This document shows, piece by piece, positions 1 to 6,654 of a stretch of DNA of 36,235 bases; position 1 is the stretch's first letter, and every line of letters begins with the position of its first letter. This stretch comes from a virus: positions 1-36,235 of IMG/VR virus record IMGVR_UViG_3300021964_000210; one strand, written 5' to 3'. Under the pieces are notes generated by a model that saw only the letters and a list, made by a program, of their open reading frames with translations, did not search any database and was not told the origin of the DNA. A program made the position numbers and the translations under genes.

Positions 1-13
1 CAAACTTGTTCAT
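1..13 (-). CDS. 5' end of a late gene, probably prohead protease gp21 (partial)
   Basis: Only the first four codons (M-N-K-F) are in the window; the gene continues past position 1 on the minus strand. The start is supported by a strong ribosome binding site, GGAGG, at 24-20 on the minus strand, six bases before the ATG at 13-11. It follows gp20 and a small gene in the same direction. In T4 and its marine relatives the gene at this position is the prohead protease gp21, but four residues cannot confirm that, so the identity is inference from gene order alone. Confidence 0.45.
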
Positions 14-43
14 TAGAATCCTCCAAGTAATGGCTCTGTAATA

Positions 44-51
44 TATTTACA
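44..51 (-). promoter_or_regulatory. Candidate late promoter TGTAAATA
   Basis: On the minus strand the octamer TGTAAATA matches 7 of 8 bases of the T4 late consensus TATAAATA. It lies 30 bases before the ATG at position 13, leaving room for a leader with the GGAGG site. It is weaker than the other late promoters in the window. Confidence 0.4.
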
Positions 52-101
52 CAGTCTATGGGAAAACGGTAAAATTGAAGGGTAAAATGGGTATAAAATG
101 A

Positions 102-142
102 ATGATTTTCTCTACTATACAGAAAAATCTGTTAAAAATCAT
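102..142. repeat. Inverted repeat in the gap after the 72-residue gene
   Basis: ATGATTTT (102-109) is the reverse complement of AAAATCAT (135-142), and nested inside are ACAGA (119-123) and TCTGT (128-132) around an AAAA loop. The outer arm reaches the stop codon of the minus-strand 72-residue gene. As minus-strand RNA it could fold into a stem with an inner hairpin. No run of T follows, so it does not look like a standard intrinsic terminator. It could be a weak attenuator, a processing site, or chance pairing in AT-rich DNA. Confidence 0.4.
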
Positions 143-360
143 TATAATGCTGGTTGGGCAGGTGGTGCGTATTGTTTCTTAATTTGTTTTAAGTTTTCTT
201 GATACTCATATGTTCTTACATCGTTCATTCTGCGAATCTTATTAATCTGCTTTAATGTAAGTTTTGTTTTACGCAGATCACCCGCTTGTGGTTGAGTGTT
301 ATCGTCCTCAACATCTTGGAAGCCTGGTGTTTCTGGTTGAAAAAATTCATATAAGTTCAT
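142..360 (-). CDS. Small late protein between portal and gp21 positions (gp67-position)
   Basis: 72 residues, highly charged and probably soluble, with no membrane segment or cysteine. The N-terminus MNLYEFF is followed by an acidic, proline- and glutamine-rich part (residues 8-28), a basic KxTLKQINKIRRMND segment (about 33-47), a Tyr/Lys-rich helix, and a PPAQPAL tail. It lies directly behind gp20, where T4 encodes the prohead core protein gp67. I see no clear sequence match to T4 gp67, so that role is positional inference. There is no Shine-Dalgarno sequence. Instead a perfect late promoter octamer ends five bases before the ATG. Confidence 0.75.
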   Translation of the reverse strand: MNLYEFFQPETPGFQDVEDDNTQPQAGDLRKTKLTLKQINKIRRMNDVRTYEYQENLKQIKKQYAPPAQPAL

Positions 361-365
361 AATAA

Positions 366-373
366 TATTTATA
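366..373 (-). promoter_or_regulatory. Perfect T4-type late promoter TATAAATA
   Basis: Minus-strand TATAAATA, identical to the T4 late consensus, overlaps the gp20 stop codon (369-371). Its last base is separated from the ATG at 360 by five bases (TTATT). In T4 the octamer covers about -13 to -6, so the predicted transcription start falls on the A of the start codon. Confidence 0.75.
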
Positions 374-2072
374 CCGCTGGTGGTACTTCTGGTGCTGGTT
401 CAGCACCTGCCTCTGCTCCAATATCAACAGCGCCTTCATCAGGTACGTCTAAGTTAGAACCGATATCAATATCTCCTTCGATATCTGCAGGACTAATACC
501 AACACTACGCAGTTCTTGTCCGCCTGATGCTTCCATTTCTGGTTCGTCACGTTCTTCTGCCCATAGCTTGCTATTTTCTTGTATCTCTGCATCAGTGAGT
601 CCAAGATAGCGTTGTAGTAGGAAACGCTTGCTCATATATGGTAACTGTTCCAAACTGGTAAATGCTTGCATTCGGGTTGTATCAAGTTCTGCCTGTCGAT
701 AACTTGCAAAGTTCTGCGGTGCTGTAAACTTGATGGTAAAAATGCCACTGTCAATGTTGAATCCTCTCCAACGCATGAACATCTTGAATTCGTCATCCAA
801 CTTTTGCATGATTTGACGTTGCAGTCTTTCGCAGTATTGATTGAATCGGTATTCTTGTATAAGTGCTGTGCCCACACGCCCATCGTTAAGTGGCTGTGAA
901 CTTTCATCTGGACCGGTTGGCAAGTAACTACTTGGTACTCTTAATCCACGAGCAAGTTTGTTGTTGAAGTATTTGAGGTCGTCAATCTGTCCTAGGTTCT
1001 CACCTCCTGGTAATGTTTCTACTTTTGATCCTCTACCTTCTGCCGTGGTTGGGAAGAAGTAATCTTCGTTAATACTAAGTGGATTGTATGTTGCATCCAG
1101 TGCGTTTGCGCTACCGCCAGTTTGTGTAGGAATACGTCTTTGATGTACTTCGTTTTTAACACGCTCAACAAACTGCATAGCAAGGTGGCTAGGCATGTTA
1201 CCAACATCAATGTAGAACACACGTCTTTCTGGAGCACGTTGTACCCTGTAGATAAGAATAGCATCTTCAAGTAGTTCTTTCTGCTTGAACACCTTGAAAA
1301 TCATTTCAAGGATGCTCTGTCCAAATGGCCAGTAGTAGTCCAGTCCTTCGTTAAGGCTTAGGTGTACCACATGTTCTGCATCAATTACAGTTTCATTGAT
1401 TGTGTGTGTAAATCTGCTAGCACCGCCTTCGCCTTGTGCGCTTGGTGCTGTGTAGTTAAAGTTGCTGGCTTGTCCACCTGCAGGAGGATTAACTTGGAAA
1501 TCTGTAGTAGTTTTTGCGGCTACCGTAAGGTTCTGGAAATTAGGGTTGATATCCTGGATAACATACTGCTCAGGACGTTTGCCTTCGTTTTCGTTTACAA
1601 TTACACGCTTGACTTTGGTCATGTCAACCCAGTACATTTCAAACGTTTCTGGATCACGCACAAACACCTGATCGCCGTACTTGAGCACATTGCGGAACAG
1701 TTTAAAGATACGCTTGTCTAACTCGTTTAACTTTACCCACTGTTGTAATTGTTTTTTAACAATCTCAACTTCTCTATCAGTAGGATTTTCCATGAAGTCA
1801 ATATCAAAAGGTGTGTTTGTACTGTTACTGTTCTGTGTGCTAAATTCTGAGATAATGTCAAGACAGGCGTTTACTTCTGAATCGCAGTCCATGTTTTCGT
1901 ATTGATTGTAACGTTCAATACGGTTTGGGTGTCCTGAATACACTTCTGGCAAATGGCTCTGATAATTCCTAAAACCAAACTCGCCCGAACTGCCACGGCT
2001 TGCACCGCCTGATATTGGGCTCATTACACCTGAGGTATCAGCCACTCTAAAATATTTTTTCCAACCTGCCAT
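369..2072 (-). CDS. 20: Portal vertex protein gp20
   Basis: Forms the dodecameric ring at the unique capsid vertex through which DNA is packaged and to which the neck is attached. At 567 residues it is slightly longer than T4 gp20 (524). The N-terminal third has features familiar from marine T4-like portals: an RYNQYENMD...EVNACLDIISEFSTQ segment near residues 53-80. The middle contains the LARGLRVPSSYLPTG region near 380, where the protein is best conserved. The last 50 residues are acidic and Ala/Pro-rich, typical of the variable portal tail. The start ATG at 2072 is 14 bases after the tape-measure stop codon and has no Shine-Dalgarno sequence, only a late promoter octamer five bases upstream. 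Confidence 0.95.
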   Translation of the reverse strand: MAGWKKYFRVADTSGVMSPISGGASRGSSGEFGFRNYQSHLPEVYSGHPNRIERYNQYENMDCDSEVNACLDIISEFSTQNSNSTNTPFDIDFMENPTDREVEIVKKQLQQWVKLNELDKRIFKLFRNVLKYGDQVFVRDPETFEMYWVDMTKVKRVIVNENEGKRPEQYVIQDINPNFQNLTVAAKTTTDFQVNPPAGGQASNFNYTAPSAQGEGGASRFTHTINETVIDAEHVVHLSLNEGLDYYWPFGQSILEMIFKVFKQKELLEDAILIYRVQRAPERRVFYIDVGNMPSHLAMQFVERVKNEVHQRRIPTQTGGSANALDATYNPLSINEDYFFPTTAEGRGSKVETLPGGENLGQIDDLKYFNNKLARGLRVPSSYLPTGPDESSQPLNDGRVGTALIQEYRFNQYCERLQRQIMQKLDDEFKMFMRWRGFNIDSGIFTIKFTAPQNFASYRQAELDTTRMQAFTSLEQLPYMSKRFLLQRYLGLTDAEIQENSKLWAEERDEPEMEASGGQELRSVGISPADIEGDIDIGSNLDVPDEGAVDIGAEAGAEPAPEVPPAV

Positions 2073-2077
2073 AAGAG

Positions 2078-2085
2078 TATTTATC
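2078..2085 (-). promoter_or_regulatory. Late promoter GATAAATA before gp20
   Basis: Minus-strand GATAAATA (7 of 8 to TATAAATA) sits in the 14-base gap between the tape-measure stop and the gp20 ATG. Five bases (CTCTT) separate it from the ATG, the same spacing as the promoter at 366-373, so the expected start site is again the first base of the start codon. Confidence 0.7.
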
Positions 2086-2086
2086 G

Positions 2087-4237
2087 TTAACTAGATGTTG
2101 CGCGGAGAATTTGTTTGCTGGTATCAGCCCCTGTGCGGGTGTTGCTTGCAATTTCACTGAGTACCCCGTACATTTCTTTTTGGAATTCCATCATTGCAGC
2201 AGGTGCATTTAAACTGGTGTAGGTATTATTTGCTTGATCAGCCATTTTCAGTGATTGTCCTTTAAAAGGACTTACGCCTGACATCATTTTGTCATAGTAT
2301 CCACCTGGTCCGCTCATTTGTGCCCACCCACTACCAGCCGTTAGATACCGTTCATCTCCTATTCCACGCGACTGGTATCCTTGCATGTACTTTTGTCCGC
2401 CAGCAGTGATCTGCTGAAAAACGTTACCCATGCTACCATACTTTGCTGCTTTTAAAATTTCTTCACCACCAAACCCTGTCAGTTGGTCAACTTGGCCACC
2501 TGCTATCATCTGTCGATTGAGCTGACCAACGCCGGGTAAAAACATTTGGCCAAACCCTTTATACATTGGCATACCGCCTTGCTTCAAAAGAAATTCATAC
2601 AGTGCAGTCGCCTGCTTTTTGTTCATAATGTTGCCGTTTTGGCTAGGAGCAAATAATTCTGGTCCTTGTTCTCCGACTATGCCAACCTGTCCTTTGGTCA
2701 CATAGTCGCCGTCGGCAGCAGCAAAATCTAGTTCAACTGCTTCAGTGGGCATTGCATTGCCGCCACTAAAGAATGATGTAATTTTATCCCACCAACCGGG
2801 TTCTTGGTTTGGTCCTCCGCCAATGGTCTTGTTAATGAATTTTGCTAGGTCTGCTAAACTACCGCTTAATCCTTTGACAGCATCAGTGGCAGCTGGAAAC
2901 ACGTTTTTATCAATAAACTTGTCCATTTCAACAGCAAACTGCTGTATACTTTGTTGTGCTTTTACAACCTTTTTGGTTGCTTCGTCTTGCGTTTGTCTTG
3001 CACCTTTTTGTTCTTGAACAGTTTTAGCAAGTTCGTCTCTGCTTAATGCTGTATTTTTAGCAAGATCCATGAGTGAAATTGCAGTGCTGTCCAGCGGACC
3101 TCCAAGTCCTCCTGCTCGTGCAAAGTATTCTAATCCTACACGTTCAATGGTTGCTTGTGCTGCTTCCTGTGCTCTAGCCAATCCTTCGTTAGCATCAATG
3201 GCGCCACTTTTTAGACCAGCAAATATCTGTGAGCCTTCGCCGCCGAGTGCAATTTCTACAGCACGACCTGCTTCTGTAGCAGCTCCGCCAACCAAATCCA
3301 TTGCGCCTTGTTGCATGTCTTTGGGCAAGCCAGCGACATAGGTGCGTAGGTTTTCTGCTTCAGTTGTACGTCCTTCTGCTTCCATTTGCATGAGTGTGGC
3401 ACGGAAACGTGTGTTGCTTAATTGTGCATCAAGATCTTTTTGTGCTTCGTCGCGAGTTTTACCTGTAATCCTGGCCAGTTCGTCCAACTGCATGATATAA
3501 CGTCTAGCACTTTCTGCCTGGGCATTGTAATCGCCCTGCTGATTACGTCCTAATCGCTGACTCATTCCTAGGTATTCAGCAAAGACTTCGCTTTGCTCGC
3601 TAATACCAATTCCAAGATTCAAGAATTCTGTTTGCAGTGGCTTAGCTGCTTCAGTAACACGAGCTAGTTCCTGCATGCCTCGTGCAGTACTACCACCAAA
3701 AAATGCTAAACTTTCTGAGTTGTTTTTTGTTATTTCACTGAACTGTTGAAAACTGAGACCTGCTTGTATAGCTTGGTCACGCATGGCGCTCATGCCACCA
3801 GCTGTGGTAGCACCAACATTACCCAATGTTTGATATGCGGTTACAGTTTTGTTTACTTCATCAACTACAAAGTTGGCTACACCAGAAAATGCTTCACTTA
3901 GTCCTGAACCAGCAATTGGGATTGCTTTGAAAACTGCACTAACAGCATTAATTACAGGCTTTAGTGCGTCAAAACTTTCTCTATTTTCACGGGCGGCCAT
4001 GCCACTTTCAATAAAGGCTTTTCCAAGTTGACCGGTAAACTTTGCTGTGTCTTTGGCCATCCTGGCAAGAGGACGATCTCTAAAATAATCATTCCATGCT
4101 TTTTCAGATTTTTCTAGATAGGTAAGGTTTTTACCGCCGGCATTTGCAAGATCATTTAGAGTTTGAGCAGCATCAAAAGTACCACGAGACAAATCGTCTA
4201 GTGCGTCTTCAAAGGCTCGTATTTTATCTTCATCCAT
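2087..4237 (-). CDS. Tail tape measure protein (gp29-like)
   Basis: 716 residues. Tape measure proteins span the tail tube and set its length; they also belong to the hub in T4 (gp29, 590 residues). The call rests on three things. There is a hydrophobic Ala/Gly/Val-rich segment at about residues 90-135. A long helical region with repeated Ala/Gln/Glu-rich stretches covers about 140-430. The C-terminal third has a GEQGPELFAPS motif near residue 521, a recurrent signature of tape measure C-termini (usual form GExGPELxxP). The gene next door, divergently transcribed, encodes a chaperone-like protein with a probable -1 frameshift, the classical partner of a tape measure. At about 0.15 nm per residue the tail would be near 107 nm. 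The start ATG at 4237 is preceded by a late promoter. Confidence 0.8.
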   Translation of the reverse strand: MDEDKIRAFEDALDDLSRGTFDAAQTLNDLANAGGKNLTYLEKSEKAWNDYFRDRPLARMAKDTAKFTGQLGKAFIESGMAARENRESFDALKPVINAVSAVFKAIPIAGSGLSEAFSGVANFVVDEVNKTVTAYQTLGNVGATTAGGMSAMRDQAIQAGLSFQQFSEITKNNSESLAFFGGSTARGMQELARVTEAAKPLQTEFLNLGIGISEQSEVFAEYLGMSQRLGRNQQGDYNAQAESARRYIMQLDELARITGKTRDEAQKDLDAQLSNTRFRATLMQMEAEGRTTEAENLRTYVAGLPKDMQQGAMDLVGGAATEAGRAVEIALGGEGSQIFAGLKSGAIDANEGLARAQEAAQATIERVGLEYFARAGGLGGPLDSTAISLMDLAKNTALSRDELAKTVQEQKGARQTQDEATKKVVKAQQSIQQFAVEMDKFIDKNVFPAATDAVKGLSGSLADLAKFINKTIGGGPNQEPGWWDKITSFFSGGNAMPTEAVELDFAAADGDYVTKGQVGIVGEQGPELFAPSQNGNIMNKKQATALYEFLLKQGGMPMYKGFGQMFLPGVGQLNRQMIAGGQVDQLTGFGGEEILKAAKYGSMGNVFQQITAGGQKYMQGYQSRGIGDERYLTAGSGWAQMSGPGGYYDKMMSGVSPFKGQSLKMADQANNTYTSLNAPAAMMEFQKEMYGVLSEIASNTRTGADTSKQILRATSS

Positions 4238-4249
4238 TCTCTACGCCTA

Positions 4250-4257
4250 TATAAGTA
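4250..4257 (+). promoter_or_regulatory. Candidate late promoter TATAAGTA for the plus-strand block
   Basis: TATAAGTA differs from the T4 late consensus at one base. It lies 29 bases before the ATG at 4287. The same variant occurs before the GIY-YIG gene (7483-7490), which supports its being functional. Confidence 0.45.
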
Positions 4258-4263
4258 ATACAA

Positions 4264-4271
4264 TATTTATG
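4264..4271 (-). promoter_or_regulatory. Late promoter CATAAATA for the tape measure/portal block
   Basis: Minus-strand CATAAATA (7 of 8 to TATAAATA) lies 26 bases before the ATG at 4237. With the plus-strand candidate at 4250-4257 it makes a compact divergent late promoter region of 49 bases. Confidence 0.65.
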
Positions 4272-4286
4272 GTAGGAAAATAACCC

Positions 4287-5126
4287 ATGACAAACCCTAA
4301 TCCGTTGCAGAAATACTTTAGGCAACCAGCAATTTATATCAAACTGCCCAGCGAAGGCAGATATTGGCCGCAAGGCAGTATCGAAATGACACCAAATCGT
4401 GAACTATCTGTGTATCCAATGACCGCTATGGACGAAATAACCAATCGCACTGCTGATGGATTGTTCAACGGGCAATCGGTTGTAAGCGTTATTCAAAGTT
4501 GTATTCCACATATCAAAGATGCATGGCAAGTGCCCAGCGTGGATCTTGACACTATTCTAGTAGGCATACGCATGGCCAGTTACGGTCACGAGATGGATTT
4601 TGAAAGCAAATGCACTCATTGCAATGAAGCAAATCAATTTGCGCTAGACCTACGGGTGGTATTAGAGCAAATAAAAATGCCAGACTATGACACCACAGTG
4701 CAGTTTGGCGATTTAGAAATTTACTTTCAACCACTAAGCTATCGTAGCATGACTGAAAACAGTTTAGAACAGTTTGAAGATCAAAAAATTCTACAGAGTT
4801 TGGTAGAGGCAGAAATGCCGGAAGCACAAAAAATGGAAATCCTCCAAGGGGCGTTGTATAAACTAGCAAAACTAACAATGAACGCACTAGGTGATAGCAT
4901 CAGCATGATCAAAGCAGGTGATGATATAGTTGACAACAAAGATCATATCAAAGACTTTCTACAAAATGCTGACAAAAAAATCTATGCGGCTGTGCGCGAC
5001 AAGGTACAGGCCATGAGAGATCAAGCAACACTAAAACCAGTTACAGCACAGTGCAACAGTTGTAACCAGACATATGAAACTCCATTTACATTGGACAATG
5101 CAAATTTTTTCGAATCAGGCTCTTAA
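4287..5126 (+). CDS. gp26-like baseplate hub assembly / tail chaperone protein
   Basis: 279 residues, resembling the gp26 baseplate-hub family of T4-like phages (T4 gp26 is 208 residues). The N-terminus has the family pattern IKLPSEGRYWPQG (residues 18-30), then ELSVYPMTAMDE and NGQSVVSVIQSCIP. Two CxxC pairs, C109/C112 (CTHC) and C256/C259 (CNSC), could together bind one zinc ion like a split zinc ribbon. The gene starts at ATG 4287 behind a weak AGGAAAA site. Its neighbour is the divergent tape measure gene. The last codons contain the heptamer T TTT TTC in the reading frame, 13 bases before the stop, and the -1 frame is open beyond it. That arrangement resembles the G/GT tail assembly chaperones of other tailed phages, so a chaperone role is likely but inferred. 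Confidence 0.8.
   Translation: MTNPNPLQKYFRQPAIYIKLPSEGRYWPQGSIEMTPNRELSVYPMTAMDEITNRTADGLFNGQSVVSVIQSCIPHIKDAWQVPSVDLDTILVGIRMASYGHEMDFESKCTHCNEANQFALDLRVVLEQIKMPDYDTTVQFGDLEIYFQPLSYRSMTENSLEQFEDQKILQSLVEAEMPEAQKMEILQGALYKLAKLTMNALGDSISMIKAGDDIVDNKDHIKDFLQNADKKIYAAVRDKVQAMRDQATLKPVTAQCNSCNQTYETPFTLDNANFFESGS
5105..5111 (+). other. Canonical -1 ribosomal slippery heptamer (T TTT TTC)
   Basis: The heptamer fits X XXY YYZ exactly in the frame of the 4287 gene (zero-frame codons TTT at 5106 and TTC at 5109). An overlapping second candidate, A AAT TTT at 5102-5108, is in the same register. The zero-frame stop follows at 5124-5126. The -1 frame is open from 5078 to 5341 with no ATG. I see no strong stem-loop just downstream (only TCAG/CTGA at 5115-5118/5136-5139) and only a weak upstream GGA. 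Confidence 0.6.
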
Positions 5127-5341
5127 CCTCAAATTCTGACGACATTGAAAAGTTGGTTGAGCGCCAAGATCAAGAAATAAAAGATATTAAAACTGATGTC
5201 CTGAGAATGTGTTGGCACATGCGAGGCGGGCTCACTTACGAAGAAGGCATGAATCTCAGCTATCAGGAGAGAACTATCATTGGCGAGATAATTAAAGGCA
5301 ACATAGAAACCACAAAAGAATCAGGGCTACCATACTTCTAA
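5111..5341 (+). CDS. Frameshift extension of the gp26-like protein (GT-like C-terminal domain)
   Basis: The -1 frame downstream of the slippery site encodes 76 residues, which fused to the first 275 residues of the upstream protein give about 351. The region has a charged helical segment (DDIEKLVERQDQEIKDIKTD), then an RMCWHMRGGLTYEEGMNLSYQER core and a terminal KESGLPYF. No ATG exists in this frame. The only conventional start is a TTG at 5153, with no good ribosome binding site, which would give a separate 62-residue protein. A -1 frameshift explains the missing start better, and matches the layout next to tape measure genes in other tailed phages. The stop overlaps the next start (TAATG at 5339-5343). 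A stand-alone protein from TTG 5153 remains possible. Confidence 0.65.
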   Translation, partial: RIRLLTSNSDDIEKLVERQDQEIKDIKTDVLRMCWHMRGGLTYEEGMNLSYQERTIIGEIIKGNIETTKESGLPYF

Positions 5342-5859
5342 TGAAACTTGAAGACGTACAAGCAGACATTGCAAACTGGATTGAAAACTTTTTAGAAGTT
5401 GGGCATCCAAATCTAGGCGGACGCAGTCCTTGTCCTTTTGCTAGAAGTGCCCGGGTAAAAGAAAGTTACGAAGTCAGGATGGGCACAGAAGCATACGCCG
5501 ACATGATGGAAATTGGCCGTAAAGGGCTTGGAGATAAAGAAGTAGTAATATACGCTTATCCGAGTGATTTTTACACCCCTGCAGAATTTCAGCAATTGAT
5601 TGAGGAAGTAAATCTCGGATTCCTTATCCCTGTTGATCTTATAGCACTAGACGATCATCCTGACGATCTTGAAATAGTCAATGATGTACAGTTTAACCAA
5701 GGCGAATACACACTAGCACTGGTACAAAGTCTAAGTGACTTAAATGCTAGAAGCAGGGCAATGGCTGAGCAAGGATTTTACGATGACTGGCCAGACGAAT
5801 ACCTAGATGACTTATTCAAGCACAGGGAAGATCCTCGACATGACCTACGCAAGGATTGA
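5341..5859 (+). CDS. Uncharacterised protein with a CPFA motif
   Basis: 172 residues, acidic, no membrane segment. The N-terminal half has ANWIENFLEVGHP (about 11-23) followed by GGRSPCPFARSARV (about 26-39). The CPFA tetrad recalls the LCPFA motif of DUF1415 proteins, but I cannot establish homology. The C-terminal half is rich in Asp and Glu. The start codon overlaps the preceding stop (TAATG), so translation is probably coupled to the frame upstream. The 3' end overlaps the next gene by about 20 bases. No function can be assigned. It forms a tight set with the next two genes. Confidence 0.8.
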   Translation: MKLEDVQADIANWIENFLEVGHPNLGGRSPCPFARSARVKESYEVRMGTEAYADMMEIGRKGLGDKEVVIYAYPSDFYTPAEFQQLIEEVNLGFLIPVDLIALDDHPDDLEIVNDVQFNQGEYTLALVQSLSDLNARSRAMAEQGFYDDWPDEYLDDLFKHREDPRHDLRKD

Positions 5860-6268
5860 TCTAGCTAAAACAAACTATAGCGTAATGCAAAACTGGGAAG
5901 TATTGCGTTTTCCTGATGTAGATGTACTGGAAAACATATACAATACCTACTGTGTACACAAGAAGTTTGCTAGTGTTATGCCCATCTTTCCTGAAGAATA
6001 CACGAACGATAACAACGATGTGATAGGCTATTTTCACAAAAACAAAATAGTTGCATTCAGTCTAATACATAGATACAATAATAAAAACGCCGAAGCAATA
6101 CAGTTTGCATGGGACTATGCTAATCCCGAACTACACTTAGGTATAGCAAGTTTACGCAACGAGTGTGCTTACTATAAACAGCAAGGATTTGAATATCTGT
6201 ATCTTGGTGGTGCAGATGAATACAAACGTCAGATTGACGGATTTGAAATACTAGGACCGAGAACATAA
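5840..6268 (+). CDS. Small protein resembling the GNAT-like half of arginyl/leucyl-tRNA-protein transferases
   Basis: 142 residues from ATG 5840; an in-frame ATG at 5807 would add 11 residues. I prefer 5840 because AGGGAAG lies about 10 bases upstream, while 5807 has no such site. The central part has a substrate-domain layout: VIGYFHKNKIVAFSLIHRY, then FAWDYANPELHLGIASLRNE and a QGFEYLYLGGADE segment. This order (a W/Y-D-P-like step, LG.aSLR.E, then G..Y.YLG) resembles the C-terminal acyltransferase domain of ATE/Bpt enzymes, which move an amino acid from tRNA to a protein N-terminus. The N-terminal Cys-containing domain of those enzymes is absent. The function is therefore a hypothesis: an acyl or aminoacyl transferase acting on an unknown target. 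The gene ends in a TAATG overlap with the next one. Confidence 0.6.
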   Translation: MTYARIDLAKTNYSVMQNWEVLRFPDVDVLENIYNTYCVHKKFASVMPIFPEEYTNDNNDVIGYFHKNKIVAFSLIHRYNNKNAEAIQFAWDYANPELHLGIASLRNECAYYKQQGFEYLYLGGADEYKRQIDGFEILGPRT

Positions 6269-6609
6269 TGGACATTTATCACGTATACGCAGACCATAAC
6301 GAAGATGTACACGCAAAAGATTTTGCAATAAAAATGCGAGTATTTTTAGATCACATGGTTTCAATGGGACGCATGGAATCCTACAGACTTACTCGTATGA
6401 AACTAGGATTTCGTAGCATGGATATGCCAGAGTGGCACATTATGATGGACTTCCGTAATCTACAGCAACTAGACGATGCTATGACCTCAATCATTCGCAA
6501 CGAAGAAAATATCGAAGAGGATCATGTTGCATTCAATCAACTGGTAGATGTTGAAACCATTCAACACTTTCTTTACAGAGATTATCCTGATCAACTAGAA
6601 GATGTCTAA
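6268..6609 (+). CDS. Small DUF6614-like protein
   Basis: 113 residues, rich in Met, Asp and His. The line YRLTRMKLGFRS...PEWHIMMDFRNLQQLDDAM (about residues 39-72) and a C-terminal FLYRDYPDQ resemble the small DUF6614 family found in marine bacteria (pattern YRLTRRKLGF...EFHI...LYRDFP). This is from memory of the family, not a search. These proteins look like compact ferredoxin-like alpha/beta folds, but no activity is known to me. The start overlaps the preceding stop (TAATG), and the stop codon lies in the loop of a small hairpin just before the terminator. It is the last gene of the plus-strand block starting at 4287. Confidence 0.75.
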   Translation: MDIYHVYADHNEDVHAKDFAIKMRVFLDHMVSMGRMESYRLTRMKLGFRSMDMPEWHIMMDFRNLQQLDDAMTSIIRNEENIEEDHVAFNQLVDVETIQHFLYRDYPDQLEDV

Positions 6610-6617
6610 AGACATCT

Positions 6618-6647
6618 ATTGATTCGCTTACGCTCATCAATTTTTTT
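6618..6647 (+). terminator. Intrinsic terminator ending the 4287-6609 block
   Basis: ATTGAT (6618-6623) pairs with ATCAAT (6636-6641), with an inner GC/GC pair and a TTAC loop, followed by seven T (6641-6647). A separate hairpin, GATGTC/GACATC (6601-6606/6611-6616), lies immediately upstream with the stop codon in its loop. The minus strand has no T-run after the stem, so the terminator works for plus-strand transcripts. Confidence 0.75.
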
Positions 6648-6654
6648 ATTTAGA

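Noticed and set aside
5153-5155. TTG 5153 as an independent start for the small frame
   Set aside because: No convincing ribosome binding site, and the frame is open upstream to the slippery site. Frameshift preferred, though not proven.
5807-5839. ATG at 5807 as start of the ATE-like gene
   Set aside because: No ribosome binding site, and a longer overlap with the previous gene. ATG 5840 has AGGGAAG upstream. The longer form is not excluded.
6647-6654. Minus-strand TCTAAATA as a late promoter
   Set aside because: It matches 7 of 8 but points into the terminator and the 3' end of a convergent gene, with no gene to serve.
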